From assembly GCA_018894105.1 (NCBI GenBank), contig CM032133.1, positions 20,102,501 through 20,166,500 of the forward strand: a stretch of 64,000 bases of DNA, in the 5' to 3' direction. The translations under genes and the position numbers were made by a program. This DNA is from Jacaranda mimosifolia. Its lineage: Eukaryota; Streptophyta; Magnoliopsida; Lamiales; Bignoniaceae. Of the stretch, positions 24,121 to 37,735 are shown in pieces. Within the stretch, counting starts at the first letter, position 1, and each line of letters opens with the position of its first letter. The notes beneath the pieces are model-generated. The model ran no database searches. It was not told where the DNA came from and saw only the letters and a program-made list of their open reading frames with translations.

Positions 24121-26632
24121 TCTTCAATATATCTACTACAAACCACAAATCAAGAAATTAAAAATTTCTTTGAATACATTAATGACAAACTAAATAGTAA
24201 AAAAATATAAACTAACTAAATAACAAGAATATGACAACGGAAAATTAAATGGCGAGCATCTACAAATACATGTAGCAAAAAAGCAAAGTTCAAGAATGCA
24301 AGTATACGACATAAGTGATGAAAAAATACATGGGTGAAGTCAGTCCATCAGTAAAATTGTGAGCCTTCAAAAATTTTATGGTCGTGCGCAAGAAGCTTGG
24401 TAATTTTCACTTACCTTGCTCTTAGCATAAATGTTAACTAAAAAACTTATAATTCAGATTTTTCATAATCAAATATCTGCATTTAGTTTCTGAAACTTTC
24501 TCCAAAATTGCTTTAAGTAAACAAGAGTTGATCTTGAAAAGTAATACTATTAATATGTTCGTTTCATACAAATATGAATTATGTTTAATAGAAGTACATA
24601 ATCGCATCAACAACACATCATAACACAAATGGGAAAGAAATAGAGATGGTTATTTCCTACTTATTTGCTACATCATGGATAAATTGCAAATCAAGCATTG
24701 AGATACCTTCTATTTCATTTGATGGAAAGCCGGCTATATAAACTCTAAAATGACATAAAACTCTCTAGAAAAATAGACATTAGAAGACTCACTACAATAG
24801 AAGAAGCTACCACCATATAATCATAAACAAAATATGCTCCAAAACTAAAGTGTCATAACTTGTCAAGAGAGCATAAAACATAGCAAGTCTAATTTCTTTT
24901 GTCTTCAAGACTATTCTTGTATCACTTGAGGCTTTCAAAGGAATGTAATTCAACATGCTATAAGTGCCAAGACTAGTAAAATCATAAGCATATGTGCACA
25001 ATAATTATATAAATAACTATATACAAACCTATTTCCATAATTTCCCTGCAAAAAATTTTCTTATATTTTATTTCTATGTTTGTCTTTGTCTCATAATTCA
25101 TCAGGCACCATAGGTGTCAGTGATTGATAATATTGACCAAATATAAAATAAAAACTCAATAATTTATTTATTTATCTGTCTATTACTACTAATTTTCTGT
25201 ACTAGCATGCCATTATTCTCTGACCTGCAGTTAAGTTCAACTAGTCACATATGAAAACAAATTTACAAAATATATTAGAAGAATGAATTATGTGCCGTGT
25301 TATTGAGATGCCAATTTGACTAATAGGGTAGAACTTTTAAGTGAAACCATAATTTTCATGGTTCGCTTGCACCAAAATGGAGGCGATGCACCCTAGAAAT
25401 GCTTACATCACATATGTTTATGTTTTTAGATGTCAATTTTATTTTCCACAATGTTTAAAATTGAAAATAATCAATTTATACACATTCTTATTGAAAATAC
25501 CATTTATTTTCATTTTTCATTTCTCCTAAAGCTACCATATTATCCTATTATCACATCAATCAATTCAAATTATTTTTAATATAAAGTATTCGCTATTATT
25601 TCAAAAGTATTAAAACATGCATTTATCTTTAAAAAACAAATCTTTTTAAGCTAAAATAATAATAAAAAACCTAAAATTTTAAATGATATACCTACTATAA
25701 TCGATACTCATTATTTTCAATCAGAACATCCAAATATAATTTTATTTTGTTTTCAAAATTATAACTAATTTTGCAACTCTTGAAATATTGGAAACATAAA
25801 ATGAAAATAAAAATTAACATATCTAGGTTGCCCCAAAGGGCTCAACCGTTTAGCACAAGTAAAAATAAATATATTACAAGATTAATGTAGCAAAAAAATA
25901 TGTATGATAATACTAATCTAGTGATGCTATTATAACTCTAAAAGATAGGTCACTTTAGCCCATATAGTTCAACAGAAATATGCTAGTTTAGAAGATGTGG
26001 AATCATCAAATAGAAGCCATTGCATGGATGTCTGTGGCTGTGTGAGTGAGCATCTATATATAGGCGTACATACTTTGACGTATCTTATTAATGAAGAAAA
26101 ATGGCAAAATCATAAGCATGTAAACGTAACTTAAAATAGTAAATTTATGCCGATATAAAGATGTATATATATATATGAGGAACAAAGGGTCTAACTAGCT
26201 ACGCTTCTATTATCATGTATCAAACTAGGCAACCAATACTAGGTTGCCCAAGCGTAGACCACATAATTTGTTATAGTCACCTGTCATCCAAAAAAACTAA
26301 ATTGATCATGGGCAAAGCAAAAGGTAAAATTCACTCTTGAAAAACAAACTAACCAAGACTAAAGCTAGAATCAAAAAATAGAAATGATCAAGAACCATCT
26401 GGAAAATCTAAGGATGTGTTTTCTTAACAAATTAAAATAGAGTGAATAAATAGTTGGAGACTTAGATGGCTAACCTTCTGCATGCCAAGCAACATAATAA
26501 GAAAATAAGCAAAGGCAGTGAAAGTTTTGCAACATGAACAGAAACTTCATGCCCAAGTATCGAATTTATATAATAAACTGACTGGATATATTTGACTTAT
26601 GCTTCACTTAATATCATCTATATAGTAACTAA
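24121..26632. other. AT-rich intergenic region upstream of the FRS pseudogene
   Basis: I see no gene. The short open frames lack family features and exon-like composition. A (TA)n run lies at about 26165-26177. Confidence 0.6.
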
Positions 26633-26850
26633 GTGCCTGTTTGGTTTTGTTTTCAATTCCCCTTTTCATTTTCTCCAAAAAATGAAAATGGAAACTTTCA
26701 ACTTTCCCCTCATTTTCACATATATTTTCATCACAAAATATTTTCCTTACATTATATGTGGTCCTTGAATTTTAGCAAGCAAAAAAAAAAAAAAAAAAGG
26801 AAGAAGAAGTATTTTTCTTATTGTTTTATAACCAAGATCTAAATTTAGCA
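26633..26850. mobile_element. Partial Tourist-like MITE, left end
   Basis: The sequence GTGCCTGTTTGGTTTTGTTTTC follows TAA and matches the left end of the complete element at 57724. Internal TTTTCATTTTC and AAAATGAAAATGGAAA blocks are also shared. The right terminus is not found; an A-rich run follows at about 26779-26798. The open frame here is a chance reading of the element. Confidence 0.5.
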
Positions 26851-29482
26851 TTGATGATTGATGTTTCTATTGTATGGTTCATATCTGATGCATTTTCATG
26901 GTAATACAATGAACCTGCAACATATGGAGATCAATGCTACACCATTGATATTTTTGCTTGATAACATAAGCAATTGGCAATGCCCACTTTTGTCATGATA
27001 TTAATTCCTATCTTAATTTTTTATATTGAATTATTTCTTAGTTGTGAATAGTTTTATAAATTATCACAATTCCATGTAATAGAAGTGCATTTATGTCAAG
27101 CCAGTACTATTAGAATCTGGATGATGTTCATCAATCAAATCATTCCTTCATGGAATAGTGGAATAGTGCATTATGCTAAAACAAATCATATATTGGCATA
27201 TGATTATATTATAGCACCATCTTGGAATGCTTTTTAAGCTAAAAGTAATATGTACCACATGATTACTATTAGTCAAGTTCTACAAAATGGACCTATATAT
27301 GTATAGTTTAGCACAACTAAACAAGCATGTATTAATGATAATGGTGCAAGTAATACTGGCAGAATATACAAATACTAACAACTTGATGCCTATTTTCTAG
27401 GTTTATATATACTACCCTAACATAAGATGCATCTTTATTTAATTCTCAACAGTTAAAGATTTATATAGCCTCAATTATATGTAGTGGCTACAAGGTAGGG
27501 GAAGGTCTGGTTAATTATTATTCAGCCTACATGAATGTGACAATGAGGCATATTAACAAGCTGATGCATGCATGAGTGGAGATGATGATCTAACAGTAAT
27601 AGTGTGTGAGGCCGCAGAAATAATTCTTCCACAGTAAATGGCTTCAAACAAACTTAAAAGAAATGGTTTCCAAGTGGTTAAAATTCAGTTGCATGCCAAG
27701 TCAGATAGCAATAACATTGAGCTAAGCTAGGAATAATGTATATAGTTAGTAGTTAGAAATAAAGGGGCACAAGAATAATGTATATGGTTTGCCGCACTGG
27801 TGCAAATAAATGAAAGAACAAATGTAATTTAAGTTAGGAACCATAATTTCTTCAACAATGATTCAAAGGTCTGCTTGATGTAACAAAAGTTAAACACTTA
27901 TAGGTAGATTAGAGTGAAAGAGGGGTGAAAATTATGGTAGGTTATTGGAGAAAATATGAGAAATAAGTGAAATTTAATTAGCGGAGCATTATTAGTCAAG
28001 AAATTGGAAGTAATAAGATGTTGCCTACAGCCTCAAACAGCAGCACACCTTCAGAGGTACATATATACATATATTTCCTGTAAGAAAGGTAGTTGTGTAT
28101 AATATATCTATGGATGCTAATTAGTCTCTTTGCACAAAACTCAACACCTGACTTGACTACTTGCAAGACAAAACCAGAGGCAAAATTATGGGCTAATAAT
28201 ATGGTATGAAGGTCAAAAAATTGAATGTAAAGAGGAAAATGAAAGGAAAAGCTTTCCATGATGGAAAAAAGCATGAGGCTAAAAAGCTGCATTCTATACT
28301 TTTTGTTAGGGCTGTTGCTATGAAAAGGTTAGAATTTCATGGATAAAGTGCAAAATTCATTCAGCTTTTTATTATATGTAAATTTTCAGGATTTTGTATC
28401 AATGCATGGAGCAGTGATAGCAGAATGTAACAGAGATGGGTGGACGCAATTGCATCAGAGGGAATTGCAGCAGAAGATTTTAATAGCAAAGATTATAATC
28501 TGCTAGCAATTGGACTTATCTTCACGCTTGCCCCCCAACAACTCTGTTCAAACAATTAATGCACAGAAAACTTCAGGCCAGGAATATGCAAAAAACCTAC
28601 TGATCCATAGAACAAAAAGCAGTACCAGTAATTCTGACTAATTATTTCATCATAAATTAGGGGAAAAAGAGATGAACCCTAAACCCTATTTTACTGTTTG
28701 CGACTGAACAAAAACATAGCGCTTAACAATATAAATATAAAAATCATGACTGGGGCATTTTAACAAGACGCTTAGGTCACATCAAAATTCGCTGTTGGGG
28801 TAATTCTTGTTGAAGCATATCTAATTGCTGCAGAAACCATGAGTAATAAGAACTCTTATAGTGGTTAAAGCGGCGAGTTTGATGGGATATGGGCGACTGA
28901 GAGAAGCAGCTATAGTTCTTCTGAGAAAATTCTAATTAATTTGTTTTCGAGGTTCTCCACTCGGCTGATTCCTCCAGCCTTTTCTTCTTTGCGCTTTTGA
29001 TGAGTGTATGCAAGGTGAGAGTGGGACTACAAAATTTTTTTTTAGGAAAATAGGGATCAGCCAGCCTTCAACAGTTGAAGAGGAGATGGATAGAAGATAA
29101 AATTTAAAATTAGGCGGAGTATTTTAATTATTTTTTAAGAAATATATTTTAATTATTTTTAAAAAATATTTAACACCCACTCAATGTAATAAAAATTTAA
29201 AATGTTTACCTGCAACTTATTGTACATTGAACGATAACCTATTGTAAAATAGTCACGTCTCATTTATTTAACGATACCTTATTTGAGGCAATACGAACAT
29301 ACCTCATCGTAGACTCTCCCTTCGCTTTTTCTCATAAAAGGTTAGATGATTTTTTTTAAGGATTTTTATTCATTTCACTTTTCACATGAATAAGTTGTAT
29401 TTCACCCCCCCCCCCCAAAAAAAAAAGGAAAAGAAAACAAATGCCACCTTCTTCATGCTTCCCTTTTCTACATTTTTTCTAA
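26851..29482. other. Intergenic region with a possible minus-strand 5' leader
   Basis: No confirmed gene. On the minus strand about 29030-28780 is GC-richer and resembles a plant 5' leader. It leads to an ATG that opens a 22-codon frame (MVSAAIRYASTRITPTANF) with a mitochondrial-presequence look. I found no continuation exon. A C13A10 homopolymer pair lies at about 29406-29428. Confidence 0.3.
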
Positions 29483-29520
29483 CTAGAAATGTTCACACGT
29501 GCGATGCACGGTGACTTTTT
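29483..29520 (-). mobile_element. Helitron 3' terminus (partial element)
   Basis: Read on the minus strand, a hairpin CCGTGCATCGCACG is followed about 12 bases later by CTAG and a T, the classic Helitron 3' end. It resembles the terminus of the complete Helitron at 45529. No matching 5' TC end was found within the next few hundred bases, and the hAT element at 29808 may have disrupted it. Confidence 0.5.
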
Positions 29521-30140
29521 ATTTTTTATGTTCGTTCCATAAATTGTTTTTGATTTATATCTAATTTAGATGCTTATTGAACAAATAAATAAATAATAAA
29601 AAATAAATTATGACTTAAAGTTGTAGAATAAGTTGGGCCTCTAACATAGTTTATGAACAATCTAAGACAATATGCTTCTTCTTTTATGGGACTTAAACCA
29701 TGTAGATAATCTATTACATATATTTTTTGCTTCCTTTCACTTCATGTCTACATTGTTTGTCTCAAACATAGTTTGTTTCAAACATAGTATTTTATCAATA
29801 TCTACATTGGGGGTGGCAATTTTGGTAGTCTGGTGGGTTCAGATTGGGTTGAAGTAAGGGTATAACATTTATTTCCTCAACCCCAACCCAACCTAACTTG
29901 ATGACAATCTGAAAGTGTTCAACCCTAATCCAACCCGATTTGTATTAGATCAAGTTCGAGTCAACCTGATTTTTACCAGATCAACCTGCAAACTCAAACT
30001 CACCCAATCTAACTTGCAAACTTAATTTAAAATAATTATTTTGAATATCTATTTTAATTTTTAGAATTTTTCGTATTTTTATTTTTTAATTTTATTTATT
30101 TTTAATTCTTAATATATTAAAAAGGGAGTAAGGAGTTCTT

Positions 30141-31791
30141 ATCATAACGGTTGGTAATTCCAACATCTCAATAGTCAGATCTTGGGTAATTAGGAGGGTT
30201 AAAGCTTTACAGCTTTTATTTCTGCTGTTTCTTCTACTGAACATTGAACCATGGCAAGAAAATGAGATTTGATTATGAAATGTATATACATATGCCATGC
30301 ATGGATAAATGCAAGTGCTTAGTGGTCCCAAATACATTATATTATTTGGCATCTTTGGTTAATTAAGGTTATTATATAAGAAAATCCTAATTTTATGGAT
30401 TTGAGACTTTAGTGGCAAGAATTCGGTAATTGAGATAATTGGACTATTATTATTGATTTGGGGTGACATTATGAGGTTTATATATAAATAAGAACTGCCG
30501 TTATTAGCATGTTTCATACCCATAGTACCAATCGAACCCTAAAGCTGCTCTATTAAGCAAATAATTGGTGATTTTGGGACTGTTAATAGTTTAATAGTAA
30601 TTATTGGGATTGGATATGAATTTTGATGGTAAATATTACTTTTTGGTTAGGTAATGACAAAGTAGGTCCCACGAACTAATAAGCTGCTGACTGTGGTAGC
30701 ACTTCTAAGACTACGGAGGTGAGGATCTGCCAACCTGGCACTCTTTTTAATTATCTGTTATTGGAATAAACTCACGTGTGGGTTTTCTGTTTCTGTACCG
30801 TACTTAGATATGTTATTAAAATCTGTTAATTGTTCAGAATTTGTTTGTTATCTGGTAATTGACCTGTATACCCCTGTAAGGGTTATCCTTCGATTGATAT
30901 CTGTTATCTGTCCGTACTGCTATATGTTGATCTGATCTCTAACTATTTGTTATTTGTTACCGATCTGATAAGTTGTTCCAAGCTGTTAAGTTCAGGACGA
31001 GCCGATATGTTGTTCCCAACTATAAAGCGGGACAAGCCAATATGTTGTTTCCAGCTGTAAAGCGAGACGAGTTGTCAAGCGACTGAGATTATTGTTTTGA
31101 TATGATTTTTTAGATTGATTCGATTGATCTGATATGTTTATTGATTGATTTTTATTATTTTTTGCCTGATTGACTGCTTGCTTGCCTGACTGTCTGACTG
31201 TATTCTAATCTGTTCTACTTGACTATTGATTTACAGTCTGTTGAGTTGATTCTTTCTCAACAGATTCTTTCTGTTATGCTTATAGTTATCCCTCACTAAG
31301 TCTTTCGGACTTGCTCCCCCGTTTATTTTTATTTTCTTAGATAGGGAATAAGCGAGGAATTTGGACTCTGGGCTAGACAGGAGTATATTTTGTAATAGAT
31401 TAGATGTTGCATGTTTATATGGAAATCGTTTGATTGCTAAGTATAGATTGAGGCGTATGAAACGTTACGTCGATATGGATGATTTAAGGATTGTAAATAG
31501 TTTGATATGTAAGAATGTGGATCTTGGCATTTACTTTGTGGATTATCGAGTATGTTAAGTTTGAAATTCCGCTGCTTCTAATAAGTTGAATTTGAGATTT
31601 CATGGCATATATTTAATTTATATGTTGTATATTACAGGATTGTTACAGGTTTGTTTAAGCTGGATTCCGCTGCTCTTTCTAATAAGCTTGAAAGTTTAAT
31701 TATGGGCTATTGATTATATTTTGGGGTTCAAAATTATTGATTGGAATGTTTTGATATCTCAGCTTTGGGTTACTCGGAGTGGGATGTCACA
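30141..31791 (+). repeat. 5' LTR of the gypsy element, truncated at its 5' edge
   Basis: It aligns with 34774-36402 of the 3' LTR and ends GGGATGTCACA. The first 710 bp of the LTR, present at 34064-34773, are absent. A short hairpin-unit array with three units of about 35-39 bp lies at 30970-31075. Confidence 0.85.
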
Positions 31792-31794
31792 GGG

Positions 31795-31806
31795 TGGTAT
31801 CAAAGC
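31795..31806 (+). promoter_or_regulatory. Primer-binding site (initiator tRNA-Met type)
   Basis: TGGTATCAAAGC starts 3 bases after the LTR end and differs by one base from the TGGTATCAGAGC consensus complementary to the 3' end of plant initiator tRNA-Met. Confidence 0.85.
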
Positions 31807-32176
31807 CTAAATTTTGATGACCTAGGTTAAGATGAGGAGAATTGTTGCGATAGGATTTGATGGACTTACTAGAGCCTAGGTTATTGATAATTTGGGCATT
31901 GTATTTCATTTGATAATATTGGAATTTGTGAATGATTTCTTATTTTGGTTAGTTTGAGTATGAATTGTAGGTGTTTTATTTATCGAAAGTGATTCGAGAA
32001 TTTAAGATGAGATTGATTAGTTGCTATTAGTGAGATAATTTGTTTACTGCAGGATGTCTACAAGATCTTGTGTTATATTGTAGAATGATTAGACTTATAT
32101 GTCTAGGAGTCTGACTTGATCTTATCTTATTCTTCTCTTTCTCTTTTGTAGAAGCTTGGTAGAGTTGATAGTAGTG

Positions 32177-33410
32177 ATGGCATCGCAAGGAAGCTCAGAG
32201 ACACCCATTCCTCCTAGGATAGGGTAACGAGGTAGACCTCTTGGGCAAAAGGTCGTTAGCTGACAAGTTCCTAGGCCAAAAGAACCTGCTCATCCTCAAC
32301 CAATACTAGAAGAGGAAGTTTCTCAAACTTCTTTGATGGATCAACGGTCAGTAGATCCCCCAGTAGGGCCTAGTCTATGAGAGAGGCAGAGACACAGGCA
32401 ACCGATGGCTAAAGCGGAGGTAGCAGAGGTGGTTACAGAAGATAGAGCTGTAGAATGATTTATTCATTTCAATCCCCTGAAGTTCTTGGGAGGTCCTGAT
32501 GATAGAAATGTTGAGGAGTGGATCGAGAGTTTAGAAGTTATTTTTGAGACGTTGCACTATTTAAATGAATAGAGGGTTTGATTTGTCGCATTCTTTCTGG
32601 AAGGTTCCACCCGAAGTTGGTGGAAGATGATTGATCGAAGATGGATGGCTGAAGGAACCTGCCAAACTTGGGAGAATTTCACCCGAGACTTTATGAGCAA
32701 ATTTATGCCAGAAGTGGTGAAACAGGCCAGGGAAAGGGAATTTATGGACCTTGTACTGGGGGCATAATCTATAAGTCAGTATGAGGCTACTTTTAGCTGA
32801 TTGGTGCAATATGCTCTCTATATACAAGATGATGAAGGTCAACAAGTTTGACAATTCTTACAGACGCTACAGGCGGAGCCTAGGCAAGGATTGGCCATTT
32901 GTGACTTGCCAAATCTCAATATGGCGGTAAGCAAAGCACTACAACTTGAGTCAGAGCTGCAAGAAATTCAAAAAATTGAGAGTAAGGGCAATAAGGAAAA
33001 GATATGCTTTGAGGAACAGAGTGATATCGAAACAAAGCAACTGAGACTCCAGGTTGAAAACACTATCCATCGAGCCCATCAATCTAGTGAGATTACAAAT
33101 TTGGCATAAAGAATAGCTCAAAAACTCTATGGATTTTGTGGAGGATATAACCGTGATGAGTCTGGATGTTGGAAGAAGCAGGGTAGATACATAGGTTGCA
33201 GTAGCGACCAGCACTTCCTAAAAGATTGCCCTAAAAGAAAAAGGCCAACACCTGCAAAAAAGGGAAGCAGGTAGTGGAAGCTAGTAGGAGACCAAAAATA
33301 CGAGGTCGAACCTATGCCCTGACAGGAGATGAAGCACCAGATCCTACTAAGATAGCAGGAGGTATAGTTTCTATCTCTGAAATCTATGATAATGCCATAT
33401 ATATATGATC
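32177..33410 (+). pseudogene. Gypsy gag and protease-start pseudogene
   Basis: From ATG at 32177 the frame resembles Ty3/gypsy Gag, the particle-forming protein. It includes FLGGPDDRNVEEWIESLEVIF, a RSWWK core, TWENFTRDFMSKFMPE, and a zinc-knuckle region ending HFLKDCPKRK. A YALTGDEAPDP stretch then introduces the protease domain, whose Asp-Ser/Thr-Gly triad is already lost. Multiple in-frame stops (for example about 32226, 32262 and 32455) and frame changes make it non-coding. The segment 33410-34063 has no recognisable RT or integrase, so pol was deleted. Confidence 0.8.
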
Positions 33411-34063
33411 TTGGTGTTTTGCATTCTATTACTTGTTGTATTTCCTCGAATTAAATGTGTAGTCCGAGACTATAGTTTAGTAGAAAAGTTCGAACACCCT
33501 TAAAAATAGGGTTAATAATAAACACCATATGTGGGGATTGCTAGATGGCGATTGGGGATAGAGGATTGGTCCCTCTAAGATAGAGATGGTAGTCAATCAA
33601 AACATACCAGAAAACATGATAGAAGTCATAGTCTTCTGTGTCTTGTCGGATGTTAACGAAAATTATAAATAACTTTTTTAATTAGCTGACACGTTGACTA
33701 AATTAATACAGTAAGTAGGGGTGCAGATTAGTACAATCCGAATCATAGGATGAAATGCGATGAGCATTAAGGAAAGATTGGAAGTTTAAGAGATTTGAAT
33801 TCAATATCAAAAATCAAGATGTCCTTCTATTCCATAAGAAAATATGTGCCAGAAGAAAGGGAAGAAAGTTTGCTAGTGAGGCGCACAAGTCAAGAGAGGC
33901 GATGCATTCGAGAGGCCTGAAAATGCATTGGGACTTGAAGAAGAAATTCTGGCAGAATGTAAATAGAGAGTGTAGATCGACTAATTAAATCTACTTATTT
34001 TTTGTCAGTCAAAATAGTATGCATATGAGAATTTGGGGGCAGATTCTTTTAAGGCATGAGGAT

Positions 34064-36402
34064 TGTAAGCCCCTAAAATTCAGTATTTTAGAAAATTGGG
34101 ATTTAAAAATTAAGCTTTTGGTTAATCAGATTTTAGGGCTCAGATAAAAAGACTTGGTTGCAAAGATTTTAAAAATTTTGGGGTTGAATTGCATTTTGAA
34201 AAAAAGAAAATAATAATCAGATTTAAATAGTTGGTCAACACTTCTTTTCTTCCATTTTTCTTCCTTTCTCTCCATTCTTCCTCCAACATGCACAAGTATT
34301 CTCTCTCTCCAGCAATTTTTTTTTGGCGAGTCTAAAAATACCAAGCTAAGCTAACCAACCTCTTCTTCTTCTCACGGTTATCACATTGGTGTCAAGAACT
34401 CCCCATTTGGAGCCGTGAAACGTTGAAAAATTGAAAACCAAGGTGGCGTACGATGGAGCTTGGGAGGTTCGCTATTCTGGCTACTTTTTGCAGCAGACCA
34501 AGGTGGGTTCTTAACCGGTTCAGCTCTAGGAAGCATTAGGTGAAGTCAGTTTTGAGTTTTGGCCACCTGAGACGGCGAAAATGGAAGGACCAAGGCGGTG
34601 GCATAAATGGTGTTTAGGGGTTTCAAGGTAAAATTAAGGGTTGTTGAGGCGGCAAAACTTGAAATTGGTTATGGCTTCGGGTTCAGGAGGTTGAGAAGAG
34701 CATTTTGTCAGAGATTAGGTATTTTCCGCCAGCGACAGCGGTATTGAGGTAGAAGCTTCTCCTTGTCATGATGATCATAATAGTGGTCTTGGTTGGTAAT
34801 TATGGCATCTTGATAGTCGAATCTTGGGTAATTAGGAGGGTTAAGGTTTACGGCTTTTATTTGTACCGTTTCTTCTACCGAACATTGTATTATGGCAAGA
34901 AAATGAGATTTGATTATGAAATGTATATACACATGCCATGCATGGATAAATTCAAGTGCTTAGTGGTCCCAGATACATTATATTATTTGGCATCTTTGGT
35001 TAATTAAGGTTATTAGATAAGAAAATCCTAATTTTATGGATTTGAGACTCTAATGGCAAGAATTAGGTGATTGAGATAATTGGACTATTATTATTGATTT
35101 GGGGTGACATTATGAGGTTTATATGCAAATAAGAATCAGCGTTATTAGCATATTTCATATCCATAATACCAATCGAACCCTAAAGCTGCTGTATTAAGCG
35201 AATAATTGGTGATTTTAGGATTGTTAATAGTCAAATAGTAATTATTGGGATTGAATATAGATTTTAATGGTAAATATTACTTTTGGTCAAGTAATGACAA
35301 AGTCGGTCCCATGGACCAATAAGCTACTTACTGTGGTAGCACTTGTAAGACTACGGAGGTGAGGGTCCGCCAACCTATCACTCCTTTTAATTATCTATTA
35401 TTGGAATAAACTCCTGTGTAGGTTTCTGTTTCTGTACCGTACTTAGATATGTTATTGAAATTTGTTAATTGTTCAGAATTTGTTTGTTATCTGGCAATTT
35501 ACTTGTATACCCTTGTATGGGTTATCCTTCAATTGATATCTGTTATCTGTTTGTACTGTTATCTATTAATCTGATATTCGACTATCTGTTATCTGTTACT
35601 GATCTAATAAGTTGTTCCCAGCTGTAAAGCGGGATAAACAAATATGTTGTTGCCAGCTGTAAAGTGGGACGAGCCGTTAACCGATTGATATAATTGTTTG
35701 GATATGATTTGTTAGATTGATTCGATTGATTTGATCCGTTTATTGATTGATTTTGATTTCTGCCTGATTGATTGACTGACTGATTGATTGATTGCATGAT
35801 TGCCTGTCTGACTGTTTGACCGTATTCTAATCTATTATGCTTGACTGTTGATTTATAGTCTGTTGAGTTGATTCTTCCTCAATAGATTTTTTCTGTTATG
35901 CTTACAATTATCCCTCACTAAATCCTTCGGACTTACTCCTTCGTTTATTTTGATTCTCTTAGATAGGGAATAGGCGAGGAATTTGGACTCCAGGTTGGAC
36001 AGGAGTATGTTTTGTAATAGATCAAGTGTTGCATGTATATATGGAAATTGTCTAATTGCTAAGTATGGATTTGAGGCGTATGAAACGTTATGTTGATATG
36101 GATGATTTAAGGATTGTAAATAGTTTGTTATGTAAGAATGTCAATCTTGGCATTTACTTTGTGGTTTATCGAGTCTGTTAAGTTTGAAATTTCGATGCTT
36201 CTAATAAGTTGAATTTGAGATTTCATGACATGTATTTAGTTTATGTGTTGTATATTACAAGATTGTTTAACCTAGAATCCGCTGCTCTTTCTAATAAGCT
36301 TGAAAGTTTAATTATGGGCTATTACTTGTATTTTGGGTTCAGAATTATTGATTGGAATGTTTTGATATCCTAGCTTTGGGTTACCCAAAGTGGGATGTCA
36401 CA
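34064..36402 (+). repeat. 3' LTR of the gypsy element, full length (2339 bp)
   Basis: It begins TGTAAGCCCCTAAAATT just after the polypurine-like tract and ends GGGATGTCACA. The start matches the start of the solo LTR at 52181 (TGTAATACCTCTAAAATT), so both belong to one superfamily of LTRs. A pyrimidine-rich stretch at 34240-34310 may be upstream of the transcription start. Two hairpin units lie at 35611-35676, one fewer than in the 5' LTR. Confidence 0.85.
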
Positions 36403-37240
36403 CTTATTTTTAAAAATAGTATAGTTTTTCAAGTTTTAATCACCCACTTTCTTTAATTTTTATATCCTTTGTGTCAATCAAATTGTCTCTTTTAACTTCT
36501 TAAAATGAATGGTATTACTTTTTAACTTTATATTGATTCAATTAAGCAACACATAAATCAATAAAGAATGTATCATCAAGCAAATAATTAAAATATTAAT
36601 TTAAGTATGCACATAATTTATTATAAAAACTTGTTTGAGTCTTTTGAAATTTTTACAACCTCTCAACAAAAAGAATTCTTGTCTATCTATATATTCAAAA
36701 TCTTTAATTGCATATGCCCTAAGAAAAACTTCCTGGACAATTTAGCAGTCAAATTAGAAATTTGTCAATTCTTTGCAAAACAATTTTCATGTCCACTTAG
36801 ATATCCAAAAATGACAATTTAAAGCAATCAAAAGTTGTAATCATCCATCCTTTATGTTTGTGGAAATAAATAAGACCAAAAAATGTCAAAGTAGTAATTT
36901 TAATATTGTTAAAATTCAAATTTTCAATCTTTATTTTGTTATGTTATATTTTTACTTCTAAAAAAAATTAAATTTTATTTCTTTAATTTCAATTGAGTTG
37001 AGTTGGTTTAGATGGGTTCAGGTTATCGCGTGACCTAAAATAAAACTTTGAGTTATTTGTGTAACCTAAAATTCAATTCAACTCAACCCAACCCAACCCA
37101 ACTCATTTTCTTTGGGTTCTTATTCATGTCAACCTTGTTGGACCCAAACCCAAAATAGGTCGATCCAAATCATATTTTTTTGTGTTGAACTCGTGTCGAA
37201 TTATCATATTGTGTTGGAAATTGCGGCCCCTAATCTACAT

Positions 37241-37735
37241 TGTTTGAACCCCCAATAAAAGATGTTGAAGACAATTTTTTTTTCCCAATTTTACTACCCC
37301 TGGTCTCTCCTTTTAGGGTGATATCCATCATTCTTTAATGTAATTCAGATTTCAAATTGATAGGTTATGGTGATAGTAATTAATCTTGTACTTTCTAGTT
37401 TTATGTCATTAAGTTGAAGATCGAACAATAGAAGTTTTTTCCCAAAGGAATCGCTACAAGATTGATAGTAGAAGCTTGATATCTGTATAAACAAATTATG
37501 GTTTGCAAATATGAAAAGTTAATATGAAAAATATTTAGAATTTTGATAAAAAAAAAGGGGGAATAGACAAATATATATTCACATTAGTTTAAAATTTCAA
37601 ATATTTCATTGTATAAGTGCTTCACATATTATTTTTTGGTTAAACTTTGCATGTTAATAGAAAAAAGAAAATAAGTATCTCTTCCTAATATAAGAATAAT
37701 AAATAATGGAATAAACTATAAATAAGATATAAGCC
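37241..37735. other. Spacer
   Basis: AT-rich spacer between the hAT copy and the LTR-like segment. No gene seen. Confidence 0.5.

Larger units (their letters stand above)
30141..36402 (+). mobile_element. Ty3/gypsy retrotransposon, pol-deleted
   Basis: Two related long terminal repeats (30141-31791 and 34064-36402) enclose a 2.27-kb interior. A primer-binding site like TGGTATCAGAGC follows the 5' LTR by 3 bases, and a GAATTTGGGGGCAGATTCTT tract precedes the 3' LTR, as in many plant chromoviruses (Tekay/Del-like). The interior keeps a gag region and the start of the protease but has lost reverse transcriptase, RNase H and integrase. The LTRs differ at many positions by eye, so the insertion is not recent. 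Confidence 0.85.
29808..37232. mobile_element. hAT-like element (copy 1) split by a gypsy retrotransposon
   Basis: Left terminus TGGGGGTGGCAAT and the inverted right terminus TAGGGGCCGCAAT are flanked by a perfect 8-bp duplication ATCTACAT (29800-29807 and 37233-37240). The element's own DNA is 29808-30140 plus 36403-37232. It aligns in reverse orientation over its whole length with the second copy at 40680-41933. Subterminal CAACCCAACCC-type motifs are typical. No transposase is present. About 130 bp of the element, relative to the other copy, is missing at the left junction with the retrotransposon. Confidence 0.85.

Noticed and set aside
26633..26842. Open frame MPVWFCFQF...
   Set aside because: It is a reading of a Tourist-like MITE left end and the following A-rich run.
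28775..28845. Short minus-strand protein MVSAAIRYASTRITPTANF as a gene
   Set aside because: Only 22 codons with no continuation exon and no family match; kept only as a remark on the spacer.
35582..35797. Asn/Ser/Gln-rich minus-strand open frame
   Set aside because: It is a translation of TTGATTGA-type simple repeats in the gypsy 3' LTR.
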